A stretch of DNA of 64,000 bases from Curtobacterium sp. PhB115 (GTDB lineage Bacteria > Actinomycetota > Actinomycetes > Actinomycetales > Microbacteriaceae). Shown one piece after another: positions 1 through 7,532 of the stretch; within the stretch, counting starts at the first letter, position 1, and each line of letters begins with the position of its first letter. Both the position numbers and the translations under genes were made by a program. The stretch is taken from assembly GCF_003752025.1 (NCBI RefSeq), contig NZ_RJKR01000006.1, forward strand, positions 469,466 to 533,465, read 5' to 3'. The notes under the pieces were generated by a model, which was not told the DNA's origin, did not search any database, and worked only from the letters and a program-made list of their open reading frames with translations.

Positions 1-1
1 C

Positions 2-70
2 ACCGGGTTCGCGACGACGGTGTGGACCGTCCACCGGCGGCGGGCGCTGGTGGTCGAGCCGCGCAGTTGA
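2..70 (+). CDS. 3' end of a truncated upstream gene (unidentified)
   Basis: The frame starting at base 2 is open from the window edge to a TGA at 68-70 and gives 22 residues ending ALVVEPRS, with a basic RRR patch. It would converge with the toxin-antitoxin pair that follows. The tail is too short to identify a family. It could be the end of a membrane or regulatory protein, or chance open frame in GC-rich DNA. Confidence 0.3.
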   Translation, partial: TGFATTVWTVHRRRALVVEPRS

Positions 71-85
71 CCCCCGGCCGTGGCT

Positions 86-418
86 TCAGATGGCCAGCTC
101 GACGTCGTGGCCGTTGACGGTGACGATGATGCGCGGGTTCTCTGCCCCCGTCGCCGTGATGTAGCTCCGCAGCGTCGAGAGGAGCATGTCCTCACGACGT
201 TCCATCTGCGAGACCGCTCCCTGGCTGATCCCCAGTTCGTGAGCGATCTCCGCCTGGGTGCGCTTGCCCGCTTCGCGCACCATCGCGAGGCTCATGGCGT
301 GGATCCGGTCGAGCTCGTCCGCCTCCGTCTCGAGGGCATCGACGGCGTCGGCGACGCCCGGCTGCCGCAACATGCGCTCGAGCCGCTCGTTGCCACGCAC
401 GAAGTCCTTCTTGCTCAT
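86..418 (-). CDS. XRE-family antitoxin of a HigBA-type toxin-antitoxin pair
   Basis: This 110-residue protein has a helix-turn-helix at about residues 54-75 (QAEIAHELGISQGAVSQME), the usual DNA-binding fold of HigA-type antitoxins. A short C-terminal tail follows. The start is the ATG at 416-418, which overlaps the toxin stop as ATGA and implies translational coupling. A longer start nine codons upstream would lie inside the toxin gene. The expected role is to bind and neutralise the toxin and to repress the shared promoter; direct repeats overlapping that promoter fit autoregulation. The role comes from family knowledge and gene context. Confidence 0.8.
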   Translation of the reverse strand: MSKKDFVRGNERLERMLRQPGVADAVDALETEADELDRIHAMSLAMVREAGKRTQAEIAHELGISQGAVSQMERREDMLLSTLRSYITATGAENPRIIVTVNGHDVELAI

Positions 419-801
419 CACGATTCCTTCGTCTCGTTGGTCCACCGATCGATCAGCCTGTCCGCTCGGACCCCGACCGTGTCGTAGAACACGTCCCCCA
501 TGGTCGCTTTGTCACCGGAGAACAACGCCACGACCACCCGCTGCCGGTCCGGCGGGAACCAGCAGATCAGCCGGAGCGCCACGCCCTCCACGTACGGATG
601 GGACACCCGCCACACCAGATGTCGCCGAGACTGTCGGACACGCTTGATCATGGCCGTGTCCTGCATCGGTGGCGCGTCGAGATCCCGGAGACGCTTGAGC
701 ATGAACGTCAGCAGCTGCAGGCGCTGGCGGCCACGTTCAGTGCAGTCCGCGTCGAGGCGGTCGAGCTGCTCGTTGAATTCCCTCGGCCAATCGATCTCCA
801 T
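418..801 (-). CDS. RelE/HigB-superfamily toxin (predicted mRNA interferase)
   Basis: The protein has 127 residues. Its C-terminal half contains RHLVWRVSHPYVEG, then a strand-rich stretch and ALFSGDKA, resembling Gp49/HigB-like RelE-fold toxins. These normally cleave mRNA at the ribosome. It is the first gene of a two-gene operon, and toxin-first order is typical of HigBA and unusual for RelBE. It ends in an ATGA overlap with the antitoxin. A promoter at 824-852 gives a short leader. Overall similarity to HigB is moderate, so the toxin call rests partly on the XRE partner and the gene order. Confidence 0.72.
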   Translation of the reverse strand: MEIDWPREFNEQLDRLDADCTERGRQRLQLLTFMLKRLRDLDAPPMQDTAMIKRVRQSRRHLVWRVSHPYVEGVALRLICWFPPDRQRVVVALFSGDKATMGDVFYDTVGVRADRLIDRWTNETKES

Positions 802-812
802 CTGCCGACATT

Positions 813-842
813 AGCTGCGACTGATAGTAGCTGCAACTGATA
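813..842. promoter_or_regulatory. Direct-repeat operator of the toxin-antitoxin operon
   Basis: Two 14-bp direct repeats, AGCTGCGACTGATA (813-826) and AGCTGCAACTGATA (829-842), match at 13 of 14 positions and start 16 bp apart. They cover the -10 box and spacer of the toxin promoter, where autorepression by the antitoxin would be expected. Confidence 0.6.
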
Positions 843-852
843 TCGAGCGCAA
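824..852 (-). promoter_or_regulatory. Promoter of the toxin-antitoxin operon
   Basis: On the minus strand TTGCGC (847-852) and TACTAT (824-829) are separated by 17 bp, a good sigma70-type promoter. Transcription would begin around 817, about 16 nt before the toxin ATG. Confidence 0.6.
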
Positions 853-898
853 GTAATTCGCTCGAGTGGTGCTGGCATCCGGCACAGCCGCGACTTCA

Positions 899-952
899 CG
901 CGCTCACCGACACCTCACGGGGCGGCGAGCGCGTGAGGTGTCGGTGAGCGCG
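899..952. terminator. Perfect 21-bp inverted repeat downstream of the epimerase gene
   Basis: Bases 899-919 and 932-952 are perfect reverse complements, giving a 21-bp stem with a 12-nt loop. It lies 31 nt beyond the stop of the 983-1954 gene and upstream of the toxin promoter, so it probably ends transcription of that gene. No U-tract follows, as is common for actinobacterial hairpin terminators. Confidence 0.6.
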
Positions 953-982
953 AGACCTCGTGCCGCGCGAGACCCGCGCGCG

Positions 983-1954
983 TCAGACGAGCAGCGGCCG
1001 GGCCGTGTCGAGCTCGCCGTGGTCGACCAGCCAGCGCACGGCATCGAGCACCGTGGCCTCCGCCGTCCACGCCGGCTGGTAGCCGAGCAGGCGGCGGGCC
1101 TTGTCGGTGCTGAACACCTGACTGCGTGACAGGTGCTCCCAGCTGGCGTCAGCGTGCTCTGGAGCCGTGGTCGCTCGGAACCGGTCCCACGAGACGGGGT
1201 CGAGCCGGGCCTCCTGGCCGAACCACGACGCTGCCAGGTGCGCGTACCCGCGCGCGGTGAGCGCCGTCGGGGCCGTCACGAAGAAGGCCTCTCCGACGGC
1301 TTCGTCGCGGTGCTCGACCGCGAGCTGGAACGCCTGCGCGACGTCGTCGGCGTGCACGTGGGCCATCGTCTCGGCGCCGAGGCCCGGGACCTCGATCGCC
1401 TCGCCGGCGGACAGCTTCGTCAGCACGGAGAGGTCGAGGTTGCCGAGCGGACCGATCGGCGTCCAACCAGGACCGCTGATGTGACCGGGGTGCAGCGAGG
1501 TCGTCGCAAGACCCCCTGAGGCGGTTTCCTGCTGGAGCATCCGGGCGATCGCGTCCTTCTGGACCCCGTAGTCGCCGAACGGCGGTGTGGCGTTGCCCTC
1601 GGTGATCGGCAGCACGTGGGAGACGCCGGCACGCCAGATGGACCCGCAGTGGACCAGGTGCGTGTCGGTCCCGCGCAGTGCCCCGACGAGCGCCTCGGCG
1701 GACGACAGGGTGAAGCACACGAGGTCGACCACGGCGTCCGCGCCGAGTCCGACGATGCGGTCGCCGAACACGCCGTCGCGGTCCTCCTGCTCACGGTCGA
1801 CGGTGAGCTGCTCGACCTGCTGCCACTCCGGGGCATCGGCGTAGGGCGTCCTCGTCCCACGACTGATCGTGACGACGTCGTGGCCGGCACGGACGAGTCG
1901 GGGGACGAGGAAGGTGCCGATGTGGCCGGTGGCTCCGATGACGACGATGCGCAT
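983..1954 (-). CDS. NAD(P)-dependent epimerase/dehydratase-like protein (extended SDR)
   Basis: This 323-residue protein starts MRIVVIGATGHIG, a Rossmann GxxGxxG nucleotide-binding loop at residues 7-13. The rest follows the extended-SDR plan, with a YGVQK motif matching the catalytic Y-x3-K. Such proteins oxidise or epimerise nucleotide sugars or related substrates in the cytoplasm. The ATG at 1954 was chosen because the nucleotide fold begins there; a GTG three codons upstream is also possible, and neither has a clear ribosome site. It follows the DUF4126 gene by 16 nt on the same strand. The substrate is unknown. Confidence 0.8.
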   Translation of the reverse strand: MRIVVIGATGHIGTFLVPRLVRAGHDVVTISRGTRTPYADAPEWQQVEQLTVDREQEDRDGVFGDRIVGLGADAVVDLVCFTLSSAEALVGALRGTDTHLVHCGSIWRAGVSHVLPITEGNATPPFGDYGVQKDAIARMLQQETASGGLATTSLHPGHISGPGWTPIGPLGNLDLSVLTKLSAGEAIEVPGLGAETMAHVHADDVAQAFQLAVEHRDEAVGEAFFVTAPTALTARGYAHLAASWFGQEARLDPVSWDRFRATTAPEHADASWEHLSRSQVFSTDKARRLLGYQPAWTAEATVLDAVRWLVDHGELDTARPLLV

Positions 1955-1970
1955 GGGGGCCACGGTAGGC

Positions 1971-2459
1971 CTAGGACGCAGTGACGACCTTCACCGAACC
2001 GGCGATGGTGGCGGCGTCCTCGGCGAGCGCGACGACCGGGTCCGGCAGGCCGGTGGTGGCACCGACGGCCTTGCGGACGCCCCAGCCGACGAACGACCCC
2101 ACGACGGCACCGATCGCGCCGAGGATCGCGCCCTCGATGCGCAGGTCGCGCTTGCCGGTGGTGCCGAGGGCTGCGCCGGCCAGAGCCCCGGACCCGATGC
2201 GTCCGAGCAAGCCGGCGGGCGAGACGCGGCTCGGGGTCTTCGGCAGCTTGTCGCCGATCAGTTCACCGACCGCCGAGGCCACGAGCAACCCGCGGCCGAG
2301 CGGGGTGTTGAAGACCTTCCAGTCCTGCCAGGACCCCTTCAGCGAGGAACGGTCGTGGTTCAGCGCCATGACGGCGAGCGGTGTGGCACTCCGTCCGCCG
2401 CTCAGGATGCCCAGGGCCAGGGTGCGGACGAGGGTGCGCTGCTCGTGCTGCTTGCTCAT
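1971..2459 (-). CDS. DUF4126-family membrane protein
   Basis: The 162-residue protein has small, Gly/Ala-rich hydrophobic segments (LALGILSGGRSATPLAV, SGALAGAALG, ILGAIGAVVGSFVGWG), a pattern recalled from DUF4126 inner-membrane proteins of unknown function. The ATG at 2459 follows a good AAGGAGA site at normal spacing; upstream extension would run into the divergent promoter region. It is divergent from the PadR operon and probably co-transcribed with the epimerase-like gene 16 nt downstream. Confidence 0.75.
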   Translation of the reverse strand: MSKQHEQRTLVRTLALGILSGGRSATPLAVMALNHDRSSLKGSWQDWKVFNTPLGRGLLVASAVGELIGDKLPKTPSRVSPAGLLGRIGSGALAGAALGTTGKRDLRIEGAILGAIGAVVGSFVGWGVRKAVGATTGLPDPVVALAEDAATIAGSVKVVTAS

Positions 2460-2494
2460 CGGATCTCCTTCTCGAGTCCTCTCGGAAAGTACTC

Positions 2495-2543
2495 TTGCGC
2501 TCCTGGTACTCAGCGTTACTATGTACCGGTAGTCAGCAACACT
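2495..2543 (+). promoter_or_regulatory. Promoter and candidate operator of the PadR efflux operon
   Basis: TTGCGC (2495-2500) and TACTAT (2517-2522) are 16 bp apart and point toward padR. Two related 16-bp elements, GGTACTCAGCGTTACT (2505-2520) and GGTAGTCAGCAACACT (2528-2543), match at 12 of 16 positions and overlap the promoter. They are candidate PadR sites; this is inference. Confidence 0.45.
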
Positions 2544-2592
2544 GAACAGCAAGACCCCGCAACACGCAGCAACACCCACCGCAGGAGGACCC

Positions 2593-2958
2593 GTGCCGAA
2601 GCAGGAGACCGAGATGCTCAAGGGCATCCTCGAGGGAGTCGTCCTCGCCGTGCTCGTCGGCCGTCCGGCCCACGGGTACGAGATCACCGCGCTGCTCCGG
2701 GAGCAGGGCTTCACCGACATCGCCGAGGGCACGATCTACGCGCTGCTCGTCCGTGTCGAGCAGCGCGGCCTCGTCGACGTCGAGAAGGTCCCGTCGGAGA
2801 AGGGACCGCCGCGCAAGGTGTTCTCCCTCAACGCCCGCGGCCAGGAACAACTCGACGACTTCTGGGCGGCGTGGAGCTTCCTCGCCGACCGGCTCGAGCA
2901 GCTGCGGAACCACAGCGACCCGAGCACCAGCACGAACCACACGAACGGACAGGACTGA
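2593..2958 (+). CDS. PadR-family transcriptional regulator
   Basis: The 121-residue protein has the PadR winged-helix signature (LKGILEGVVLAVL, HGYEITALLREQG, GTIYALLVRVEQRGLV) followed by a short C-terminal helix. PadR proteins of this size are dimeric repressors, often of neighbouring efflux pumps. The GTG start at 2593 follows AGGAGG at the right spacing. The gene opens an operon with a DUF1048 protein (2-nt gap) and a two-gene ABC exporter, so it probably represses that exporter. The inducer is unknown. Confidence 0.9.
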   Translation: MPKQETEMLKGILEGVVLAVLVGRPAHGYEITALLREQGFTDIAEGTIYALLVRVEQRGLVDVEKVPSEKGPPRKVFSLNARGQEQLDDFWAAWSFLADRLEQLRNHSDPSTSTNHTNGQD

Positions 2959-2960
2959 CC

Positions 2961-3329
2961 ATGGGCATCTCGATCTCGGACATCACGACGAAGCTGATCG
3001 GCGACAAGAAGCGCTGGAAGCAGTACAAGGCACGCACGGCAGCCCTGCCGGTGAGCCACCGCACGGCCGTCGACGGCATCGAGCGGTACCTCATGTACAC
3101 CGGCCCGAGCGACGGCGAGCAGCTGATGCGGATGCTCGACGACCTCGCCGACCTGTTCGAGCAGAGCGCCGCCGACGGCACGAGCGTCCGGACCGTGGTC
3201 GGCGACGACCCGATCGCCTTCGCCGAGGAGTTCAAGGCGAACTACGGCCTCGGGTCGTGGCTGAGCAAGGAGCAGCAGCGCCTCGTCGACACGATCGAGC
3301 GCGCCGATGCCGAAGGGGACCCGTCGTGA
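2961..3329 (+). CDS. DUF1048-family protein
   Basis: This soluble 122-residue protein is rich in charged helices (ITTKLIGDKKRWKQYKAR, YRYL-like and DDLADLFEQS segments). It resembles DUF1048 proteins, which are commonly encoded between PadR regulators and ABC exporters; their biochemical role is not known to me. Its stop overlaps the GTG start of the ATPase gene by 3 nt (GTGA), which implies coupled translation and a role linked to the transporter. Confidence 0.75.
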   Translation: MGISISDITTKLIGDKKRWKQYKARTAALPVSHRTAVDGIERYLMYTGPSDGEQLMRMLDDLADLFEQSAADGTSVRTVVGDDPIAFAEEFKANYGLGSWLSKEQQRLVDTIERADAEGDPS

Positions 3330-4102
3330 CGCCCGCGATCCGGGTCCGGGGGCTCGAGAAGTCCTTCGGTGACGTGCACGTCCTGCGCGGCGTCGACCTC
3401 GATGTCGCACCCGGCTCGGTGTTCGCCCTGCTCGGCTCGAACGGCGCGGGGAAGACCACCACCATCCGGATCCTCGCGACCCTCGTGCACGCCACCGCCG
3501 GCAGCGCGAGCGTCGCCGGACACGACGTGGCCACCGATCCTGGCGGCGTCCGCGAGTCGATCAGCCTGACCGGGCAGTTCGCCGCGGTGGACGAGGTGCT
3601 CAGCGGTCGCGAGAACCTCGTCCTCGTCGCCCGGCTCCGGCACCTCCCGCGCGCGGGCCGCATCGCCGACGACCTGCTCGAGCGGTTCGGTCTGACCGAG
3701 GCCGCGTCCCGCCGCGTCGCGACGTACTCGGGCGGGATGCGGCGACGGCTCGACATCGCGATGAGCCTCGTCGGCGACCCGGCCGTGGTGTTCCTCGACG
3801 AGCCCACCACCGGTCTCGACCCGGAGGGCCGCCTCGCCGTGTGGGACGCCGTCCGCACCCTCGCGGCCACCGGTACCACCGTGCTGCTCACCACGCAGTA
3901 CCTGGACGAGGCCGAACACCTCGCCGACCGCATCGCGATCCTGCACGAGGGCCACATCATCGCCGACGGCACGCTCGCCGAGCTCCGCCAGCTGCTCCCG
4001 CCCGCCCGGGTCGAGTACGTCGAGAAGCAACCGACGTTGGAGGAGGTCTTCCTCGCCGTCATCGGCCACGGGACGCCCGCACACGAACAGGAGGTGGCCT
4101 GA
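3326..4102 (+). CDS. ABC transporter ATP-binding protein (DrrA-like exporter)
   Basis: The 258-residue ATPase has Walker A GSNGAGKT at about 38-45, the signature YSGGMRRR at about 134, Walker B VVFLDEP at about 154 and the switch-region motif TTQYLDEAEHLADR. This DrrA-type layout is typical of two-component drug or antibiotic exporters. The GTG start at 3326 overlaps the upstream stop, and the TGA at 4100-4102 overlaps the permease ATG. The single ATPase presumably works as a dimer with the permease. The substrate is not evident. Confidence 0.92.
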   Translation: MTPAIRVRGLEKSFGDVHVLRGVDLDVAPGSVFALLGSNGAGKTTTIRILATLVHATAGSASVAGHDVATDPGGVRESISLTGQFAAVDEVLSGRENLVLVARLRHLPRAGRIADDLLERFGLTEAASRRVATYSGGMRRRLDIAMSLVGDPAVVFLDEPTTGLDPEGRLAVWDAVRTLAATGTTVLLTTQYLDEAEHLADRIAILHEGHIIADGTLAELRQLLPPARVEYVEKQPTLEEVFLAVIGHGTPAHEQEVA

Positions 4103-4863
4103 TGACCGCCCACCCGATCCACGACACCGCCGTCCTGACCGGACGCTCGCTCCGCCACGTCCTGCGGAGCCCCGACACGATCGTCACGACCGCCGTGATG
4201 CCGATCGCGTTCCTGCTGCTCTTCGTCTACGTCTTCGGCGGTGCGATCGACACCGGCAGCACCGCGTACGTCGACTACCTGCTGCCCGGCATCCTGCTGA
4301 TCACCGTCGCGTCCGGGGTGGCGTACACCTCGTACCGGCTGTTCCTCGACCTGCAGGCCGGGATCGACGACCGCTTCCGGTCCATGCCGATCGTCCGCGC
4401 CGCCTCGCTGTGGGCGCACGTGCTCACCTCGCTCGTCGCCAACCTCGTCTCGGTGACCGTCGTGGTCGGTGTCGCCCTGCTGATGGGGTTCCGGAGCGGC
4501 GCCGGTGTCGGGGCGTGGCTCGCCGTGCTGGGGATCCTCGTGCTGTTCACCCTCGCCCTCACCTGGGTCGCGGTGGTCGCCGGGCTGTCCGCGAAGTCGG
4601 TCGACGGCGCGAGTGCGTTCTCCTACCCGCTCATCTTCCTGCCGTTCATCAGTTCGGCGTTCGTGCCGACGGACACGATGCCGGGGCCGGTTCGCTGGTT
4701 CGCCGAGCACCAGCCGGTGACGTCGATCGTCGACTCGATCCGGGCACTGTTCGCCGGGGAACCGCTCGCCGGTGACCTGTGGGTCGCCCTCGCCTGGTGC
4801 GTCGGGATCCTGGTCGTCGCCGCCGGTGCCGCGACACTGATCCAGCGCCGCCGCATCGGCTGA
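4102..4863 (+). CDS. ABC-2 type permease (DrrB-like)
   Basis: The 253-residue membrane protein has about six hydrophobic segments, beginning near TTAVMPIAFLLLFVYVFGGA and ending in VGILVVAAGAATLIQRRR. The central motif LIFLPFISSAFVPTDTMPGP is typical of ABC-2 exporter permeases such as DrrB. It overlaps the ATPase by 1 nt (TGATG). It should form the membrane channel of the efflux pump controlled by the PadR protein. The stop codon lies inside a 12-bp tandem repeat. Confidence 0.9.
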   Translation: MTAHPIHDTAVLTGRSLRHVLRSPDTIVTTAVMPIAFLLLFVYVFGGAIDTGSTAYVDYLLPGILLITVASGVAYTSYRLFLDLQAGIDDRFRSMPIVRAASLWAHVLTSLVANLVSVTVVVGVALLMGFRSGAGVGAWLAVLGILVLFTLALTWVAVVAGLSAKSVDGASAFSYPLIFLPFISSAFVPTDTMPGPVRWFAEHQPVTSIVDSIRALFAGEPLAGDLWVALAWCVGILVVAAGAATLIQRRRIG

Positions 4864-4895
4864 CGTGACGGCTGACGTGTCGGCTGACGTGTCGG
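4860..4895 (+). repeat. Three tandem 12-bp units at the permease stop codon
   Basis: CTGACGTGACGG is followed by two copies of CTGACGTGTCGG without a gap. The first unit contains the permease stop codon, so the array extends the 3' untranslated region and ends 22 nt before the next gene. Confidence 0.8.
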
Positions 4896-4917
4896 CGCGA
4901 CGAGTACCGTCCGGGCC

Positions 4918-5559
4918 ATGAGCAACGTCATCCTCTTCGGCGGCCACGGCAAGGTCGCACTCCTCGCCACCCGTATCCTCACCGACCGCGGCCACACCGT
5001 CACCTCGGTCATCCGCAACGCCGACCAGTCCGACGAGATCCGCGCGCACGGCGGCGAGCCGCACGTGGCGGACATCCAGCAGCAGTCGCTGGTGGACTTC
5101 GCCGAGCTGATCCGCGGGCACGACGCCGTGGTGTGGTCGGCGGGCGCCGGTGGCGGCTCGGCCGACCGCACGTGGGCGATCGACCGCGACGCAGCGGTGC
5201 TGTCGATCCAGGGCGCCGCACGCGCCGGGGTCGACCGCTACGTGATGGTGTCCTGGTCGGGTTCGGTCCTCGACCACGGGGTGCCGCAGGACGAGGACTT
5301 CTTCGCTTACGCGCAGTCGAAGATGATCGCCGACGCCGTGCTGCGCGACTCGGAGCTCGCCTGGACAGTCGTCGCCCCGAGCACGCTGACCGACGACGAG
5401 CCCACCGGCGCCGTCGACTGGGACGGCTCCTCGACGCAGGTGCCGCGCGGGGACGTCGCCCACGTGGTGGCCGACGTCGTCGAGCGTCCGGACACCGCCG
5501 GTCGCACGTTCCGCTTCAACGAGGGCTCCACCCCGATCGCGGACTTCCTCGTCCGGTAG
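4918..5559 (+). CDS. NAD(P)H-binding atypical SDR
   Basis: The 213-residue protein begins MSNVILFGGHGKVA, a Rossmann loop of the atypical SDR (NmrA/YwnB-like) type. The remainder is a compact one-domain fold with a conserved YAQSK motif and a late RTFRFNEGSTPI segment. Members bind NAD(P)H and act as reductases or redox sensors. It sits 54 nt after the exporter operon on the same strand and may be read from it. A specific substrate cannot be given. Confidence 0.8.
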   Translation: MSNVILFGGHGKVALLATRILTDRGHTVTSVIRNADQSDEIRAHGGEPHVADIQQQSLVDFAELIRGHDAVVWSAGAGGGSADRTWAIDRDAAVLSIQGAARAGVDRYVMVSWSGSVLDHGVPQDEDFFAYAQSKMIADAVLRDSELAWTVVAPSTLTDDEPTGAVDWDGSSTQVPRGDVAHVVADVVERPDTAGRTFRFNEGSTPIADFLVR

Positions 5560-5571
5560 ACCGCGCCTCGC

Positions 5572-6534
5572 TCAGTAGATCGCGGCGATGCCGGTCAGGT
5601 CACCGAGCCCGAGGGTCCGCGACGCCGTGTCGCAGTACCCACCCGACGGCTCCATGACCTGGCCGGTCCTGGTCTTCACGTGCCCGAGGCCGTACAGGTG
5701 GCCCCACTCGTGCGTCGCGACCGCCTGGGTGTCGAAGCGGGCACCCGAGCAGGTCGCCGTCGAGCTCCACTTGTAGCTCGTCGCGTAGCGCTGGTCGGCC
5801 TCCTTCGCGACGCCGTTGCCGTCGTACCAGACACACGTCACGCCGAGGGTGCCGGCCGGCAGCTTCCCCCAGCCCATGACGCTGTACCCGTTCGACCGCG
5901 AGCACCCGCCCTTGTCGGTGAGCCCCGGCGCCTGGGTCGCCAGCCGGACGTAGGAGTTGCGGGCCGTGGACGTCGCCGTCCGGTCGCACGCCGAGATCGT
6001 GCCGGTCCACGCGTTCGCCGCGGTGCGCAGGGCGTTCTTCGCGTAGGACGACTTCTGGCCGGACTCGTTGTAGTACCACTTCACCGTGCTCGACCAGCGG
6101 TAGTTGTTCCGGACGTACGCCGTGCTCGTGCACTTGGTGGTCGCGGCGGTCGTGGCACTCGGTGCGGCGGCAGCCGCAGCACGGGAGCGCTCCTGCTGCA
6201 CGGCCGGAGCCGATCCGCTCCATGCCTGGTCGATGCGGACCGCGACACCGCCCGTGCCGGTGTTCGCGATGAGGACGTCTGGAAGCTCCGTGGCGCCGGG
6301 CACCGTGGTGCTGCTCGCGAGCACGCTCTCGCCGGGGGCGGGGACCGCGAAGGTCCGTCCGTCCGGCACGACGAGTGTGCCCGAGTCGACGGCGCACCCC
6401 GTCTGCAGCGTCCGCACCGAGAGTGTCCCGGTGGCGCAGCGTCCGGCGGCCTGCGCCGGTCCTGCGATGGTGGTCGTCGCGGCCACCAGGGCGAGGACCG
6501 CCCCGGCCACGATCGTCGTCCTGACACGACGCAT
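5572..6534 (-). CDS. Secreted matrixin-like zinc metalloprotease
   Basis: The 320-residue precursor has an N-terminal signal peptide (basic MRR, hydrophobic core, GPAQA-type cleavage near residue 30). Residues 275-285 are HEWGHLYGLGH, the metzincin motif HExxHxxGxxH with three zinc ligands and the catalytic Glu, followed by VMEPSG as the Met-turn. This indicates an extracellular matrixin-type endopeptidase. A Ser/Thr/Ala-rich linker (about 110-135) separates an N-terminal region from the catalytic domain. The ATG at 6534 is preferred over one two codons upstream because GGAGGG is then 6 nt away. It converges with the SDR gene at 4918-5559. Confidence 0.85.
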   Translation of the reverse strand: MRRVRTTIVAGAVLALVAATTTIAGPAQAAGRCATGTLSVRTLQTGCAVDSGTLVVPDGRTFAVPAPGESVLASSTTVPGATELPDVLIANTGTGGVAVRIDQAWSGSAPAVQQERSRAAAAAAPSATTAATTKCTSTAYVRNNYRWSSTVKWYYNESGQKSSYAKNALRTAANAWTGTISACDRTATSTARNSYVRLATQAPGLTDKGGCSRSNGYSVMGWGKLPAGTLGVTCVWYDGNGVAKEADQRYATSYKWSSTATCSGARFDTQAVATHEWGHLYGLGHVKTRTGQVMEPSGGYCDTASRTLGLGDLTGIAAIY

Positions 6535-6662
6535 GGTCATCCCTCCAGCGACGGGCCCCTGTGCTCGTCGCGCCTGATCTCGTCCATGCATACCCGAGTC
6601 CGGCGCGCGGTGTCCGCGGGCGGTCGCGTCGACCGGACAGGGTGCCCTGGTCTGCACCCCGT

Positions 6663-6710
6663 GACGGCCTGGAGGCGCGGGGCGGGCCCGCACCGCGCCT
6701 CCAGGCCGTC
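6663..6710. terminator. Hairpin-family copy 1 (downstream of the SDR gene)
   Basis: Arms 6663-6680 and 6693-6710 pair perfectly over 18 bp with a 12-nt loop, core CCTGGAGGC/GCCTCCAGG. It lies 27 nt past the stop of the SDR gene at 6738-7439. It belongs to a family of six intergenic hairpins in this window and is a probable terminator. Confidence 0.75.
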
Positions 6711-6737
6711 GAGTCGTCGGGTCCAGGACCCGCAGGA

Positions 6738-7439
6738 TCAGGCGAACTGCGCGTAGAACCGCGCGGGGTCGCCGGCCAGCGACGCCTTGACGGCGGCGCT
6801 CCAGTCGTCGACGACGACCTCGGCTGCGCCTTGCTCGACGCCGTCGAGCGCCGCGCGGGCGACGTCGGCCGGGTCGACCTTCGGCCCCTCGTAGCCGTCC
6901 ATCATGTCGGTGTCCGCGGCCCCCAGGTGCAGGCCCAGCACGCTCGTGCCCGCGCCGGCGAGCTCGAGCCGGACGGCGTTGGTCATGTTCCACGCGGCGG
7001 CCTTGGCGGCGGCGTACGCACCAGAACCCGGGTAGACGAACCAGGACAGCGCCGACAGCACGTTGACGATCCCACCGCCACCGTTCCGCTCGATGACCGG
7101 CGCGAAGGCCCGGATCATCGCGAGGTTGCCCCAGTAGTGCGTGTCCATCTCGCGCCGGGCGTCGGTCAGGTCATCCGTGAGCAGCGAGCCCTGCGTCGAG
7201 ATCCCGGCGTTGTTGATCAGGAGCGTGACGTCCGGCGCCGCGGCGACTGCGGCGTCGATCGAGGCGGCGTCGGTGATGTCGAGCGGCAGCACCACGACGC
7301 CGGGGACGTCGACGAGTTCGGGCCGACGAGCGGTCGCGTAGACCTTCGTGGCCCCGCGCTCGAGCAGCTGCTGCACGAACCGGCGGCCGATGCCGCGGTT
7401 CGACCCGGTGACGAGTGCGACGGATCCTGCGATGTCCAT
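6738..7439 (-). CDS. SDR-family oxidoreductase
   Basis: This 233-residue classical SDR has TGSNRGIG (cofactor loop, residues 11-18), NNAG, a Ser-containing strand before the active site and YAAAK as the catalytic Y-x3-K. It should catalyse NAD(P)-dependent carbonyl/alcohol interconversion. It is divergent from a MerR-family regulator, and its promoter has the 19-bp spacer typical of MerR-controlled genes. That suggests induction by a small molecule or stress sensed by the MerR protein. The substrate is unknown. Confidence 0.88.
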   Translation of the reverse strand: MDIAGSVALVTGSNRGIGRRFVQQLLERGATKVYATARRPELVDVPGVVVLPLDITDAASIDAAVAAAPDVTLLINNAGISTQGSLLTDDLTDARREMDTHYWGNLAMIRAFAPVIERNGGGGIVNVLSALSWFVYPGSGAYAAAKAAAWNMTNAVRLELAGAGTSVLGLHLGAADTDMMDGYEGPKVDPADVARAALDGVEQGAAEVVVDDWSAAVKASLAGDPARFYAQFA

Positions 7440-7483
7440 GGTGTCCTCCTGCCGAGCGGGCGCTTCCCGTTGCGGCTCGGTTA

Positions 7484-7514
7484 CGCTAAGACCTCACATC
7501 CATGTCAGGGGCAA
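7484..7514 (-). promoter_or_regulatory. MerR-type promoter of the SDR gene with operator palindrome
   Basis: On the minus strand TTGCCC (7509-7514) and TTAGCG (7484-7489) are 19 bp apart, the long spacer of MerR-activated promoters. The spacer is largely filled by the near-perfect palindrome CCTCACATCCATGTCAGG (7492-7509, one mismatched pair), where a MerR dimer would bind. Confidence 0.6.
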
Positions 7515-7532
7515 GCCCGGATCGGAGCGACC

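Noticed and set aside
3232..5463. Long antisense open frame over the ABC exporter genes (and similar ones, for example 8850-12113 and 59457-61925)
   Set aside because: Such frames are expected opposite GC-rich codons with G/C in the third position. Their translations are low-complexity Arg/Pro/Gly/Asp-rich, with no domain or ribosome site.
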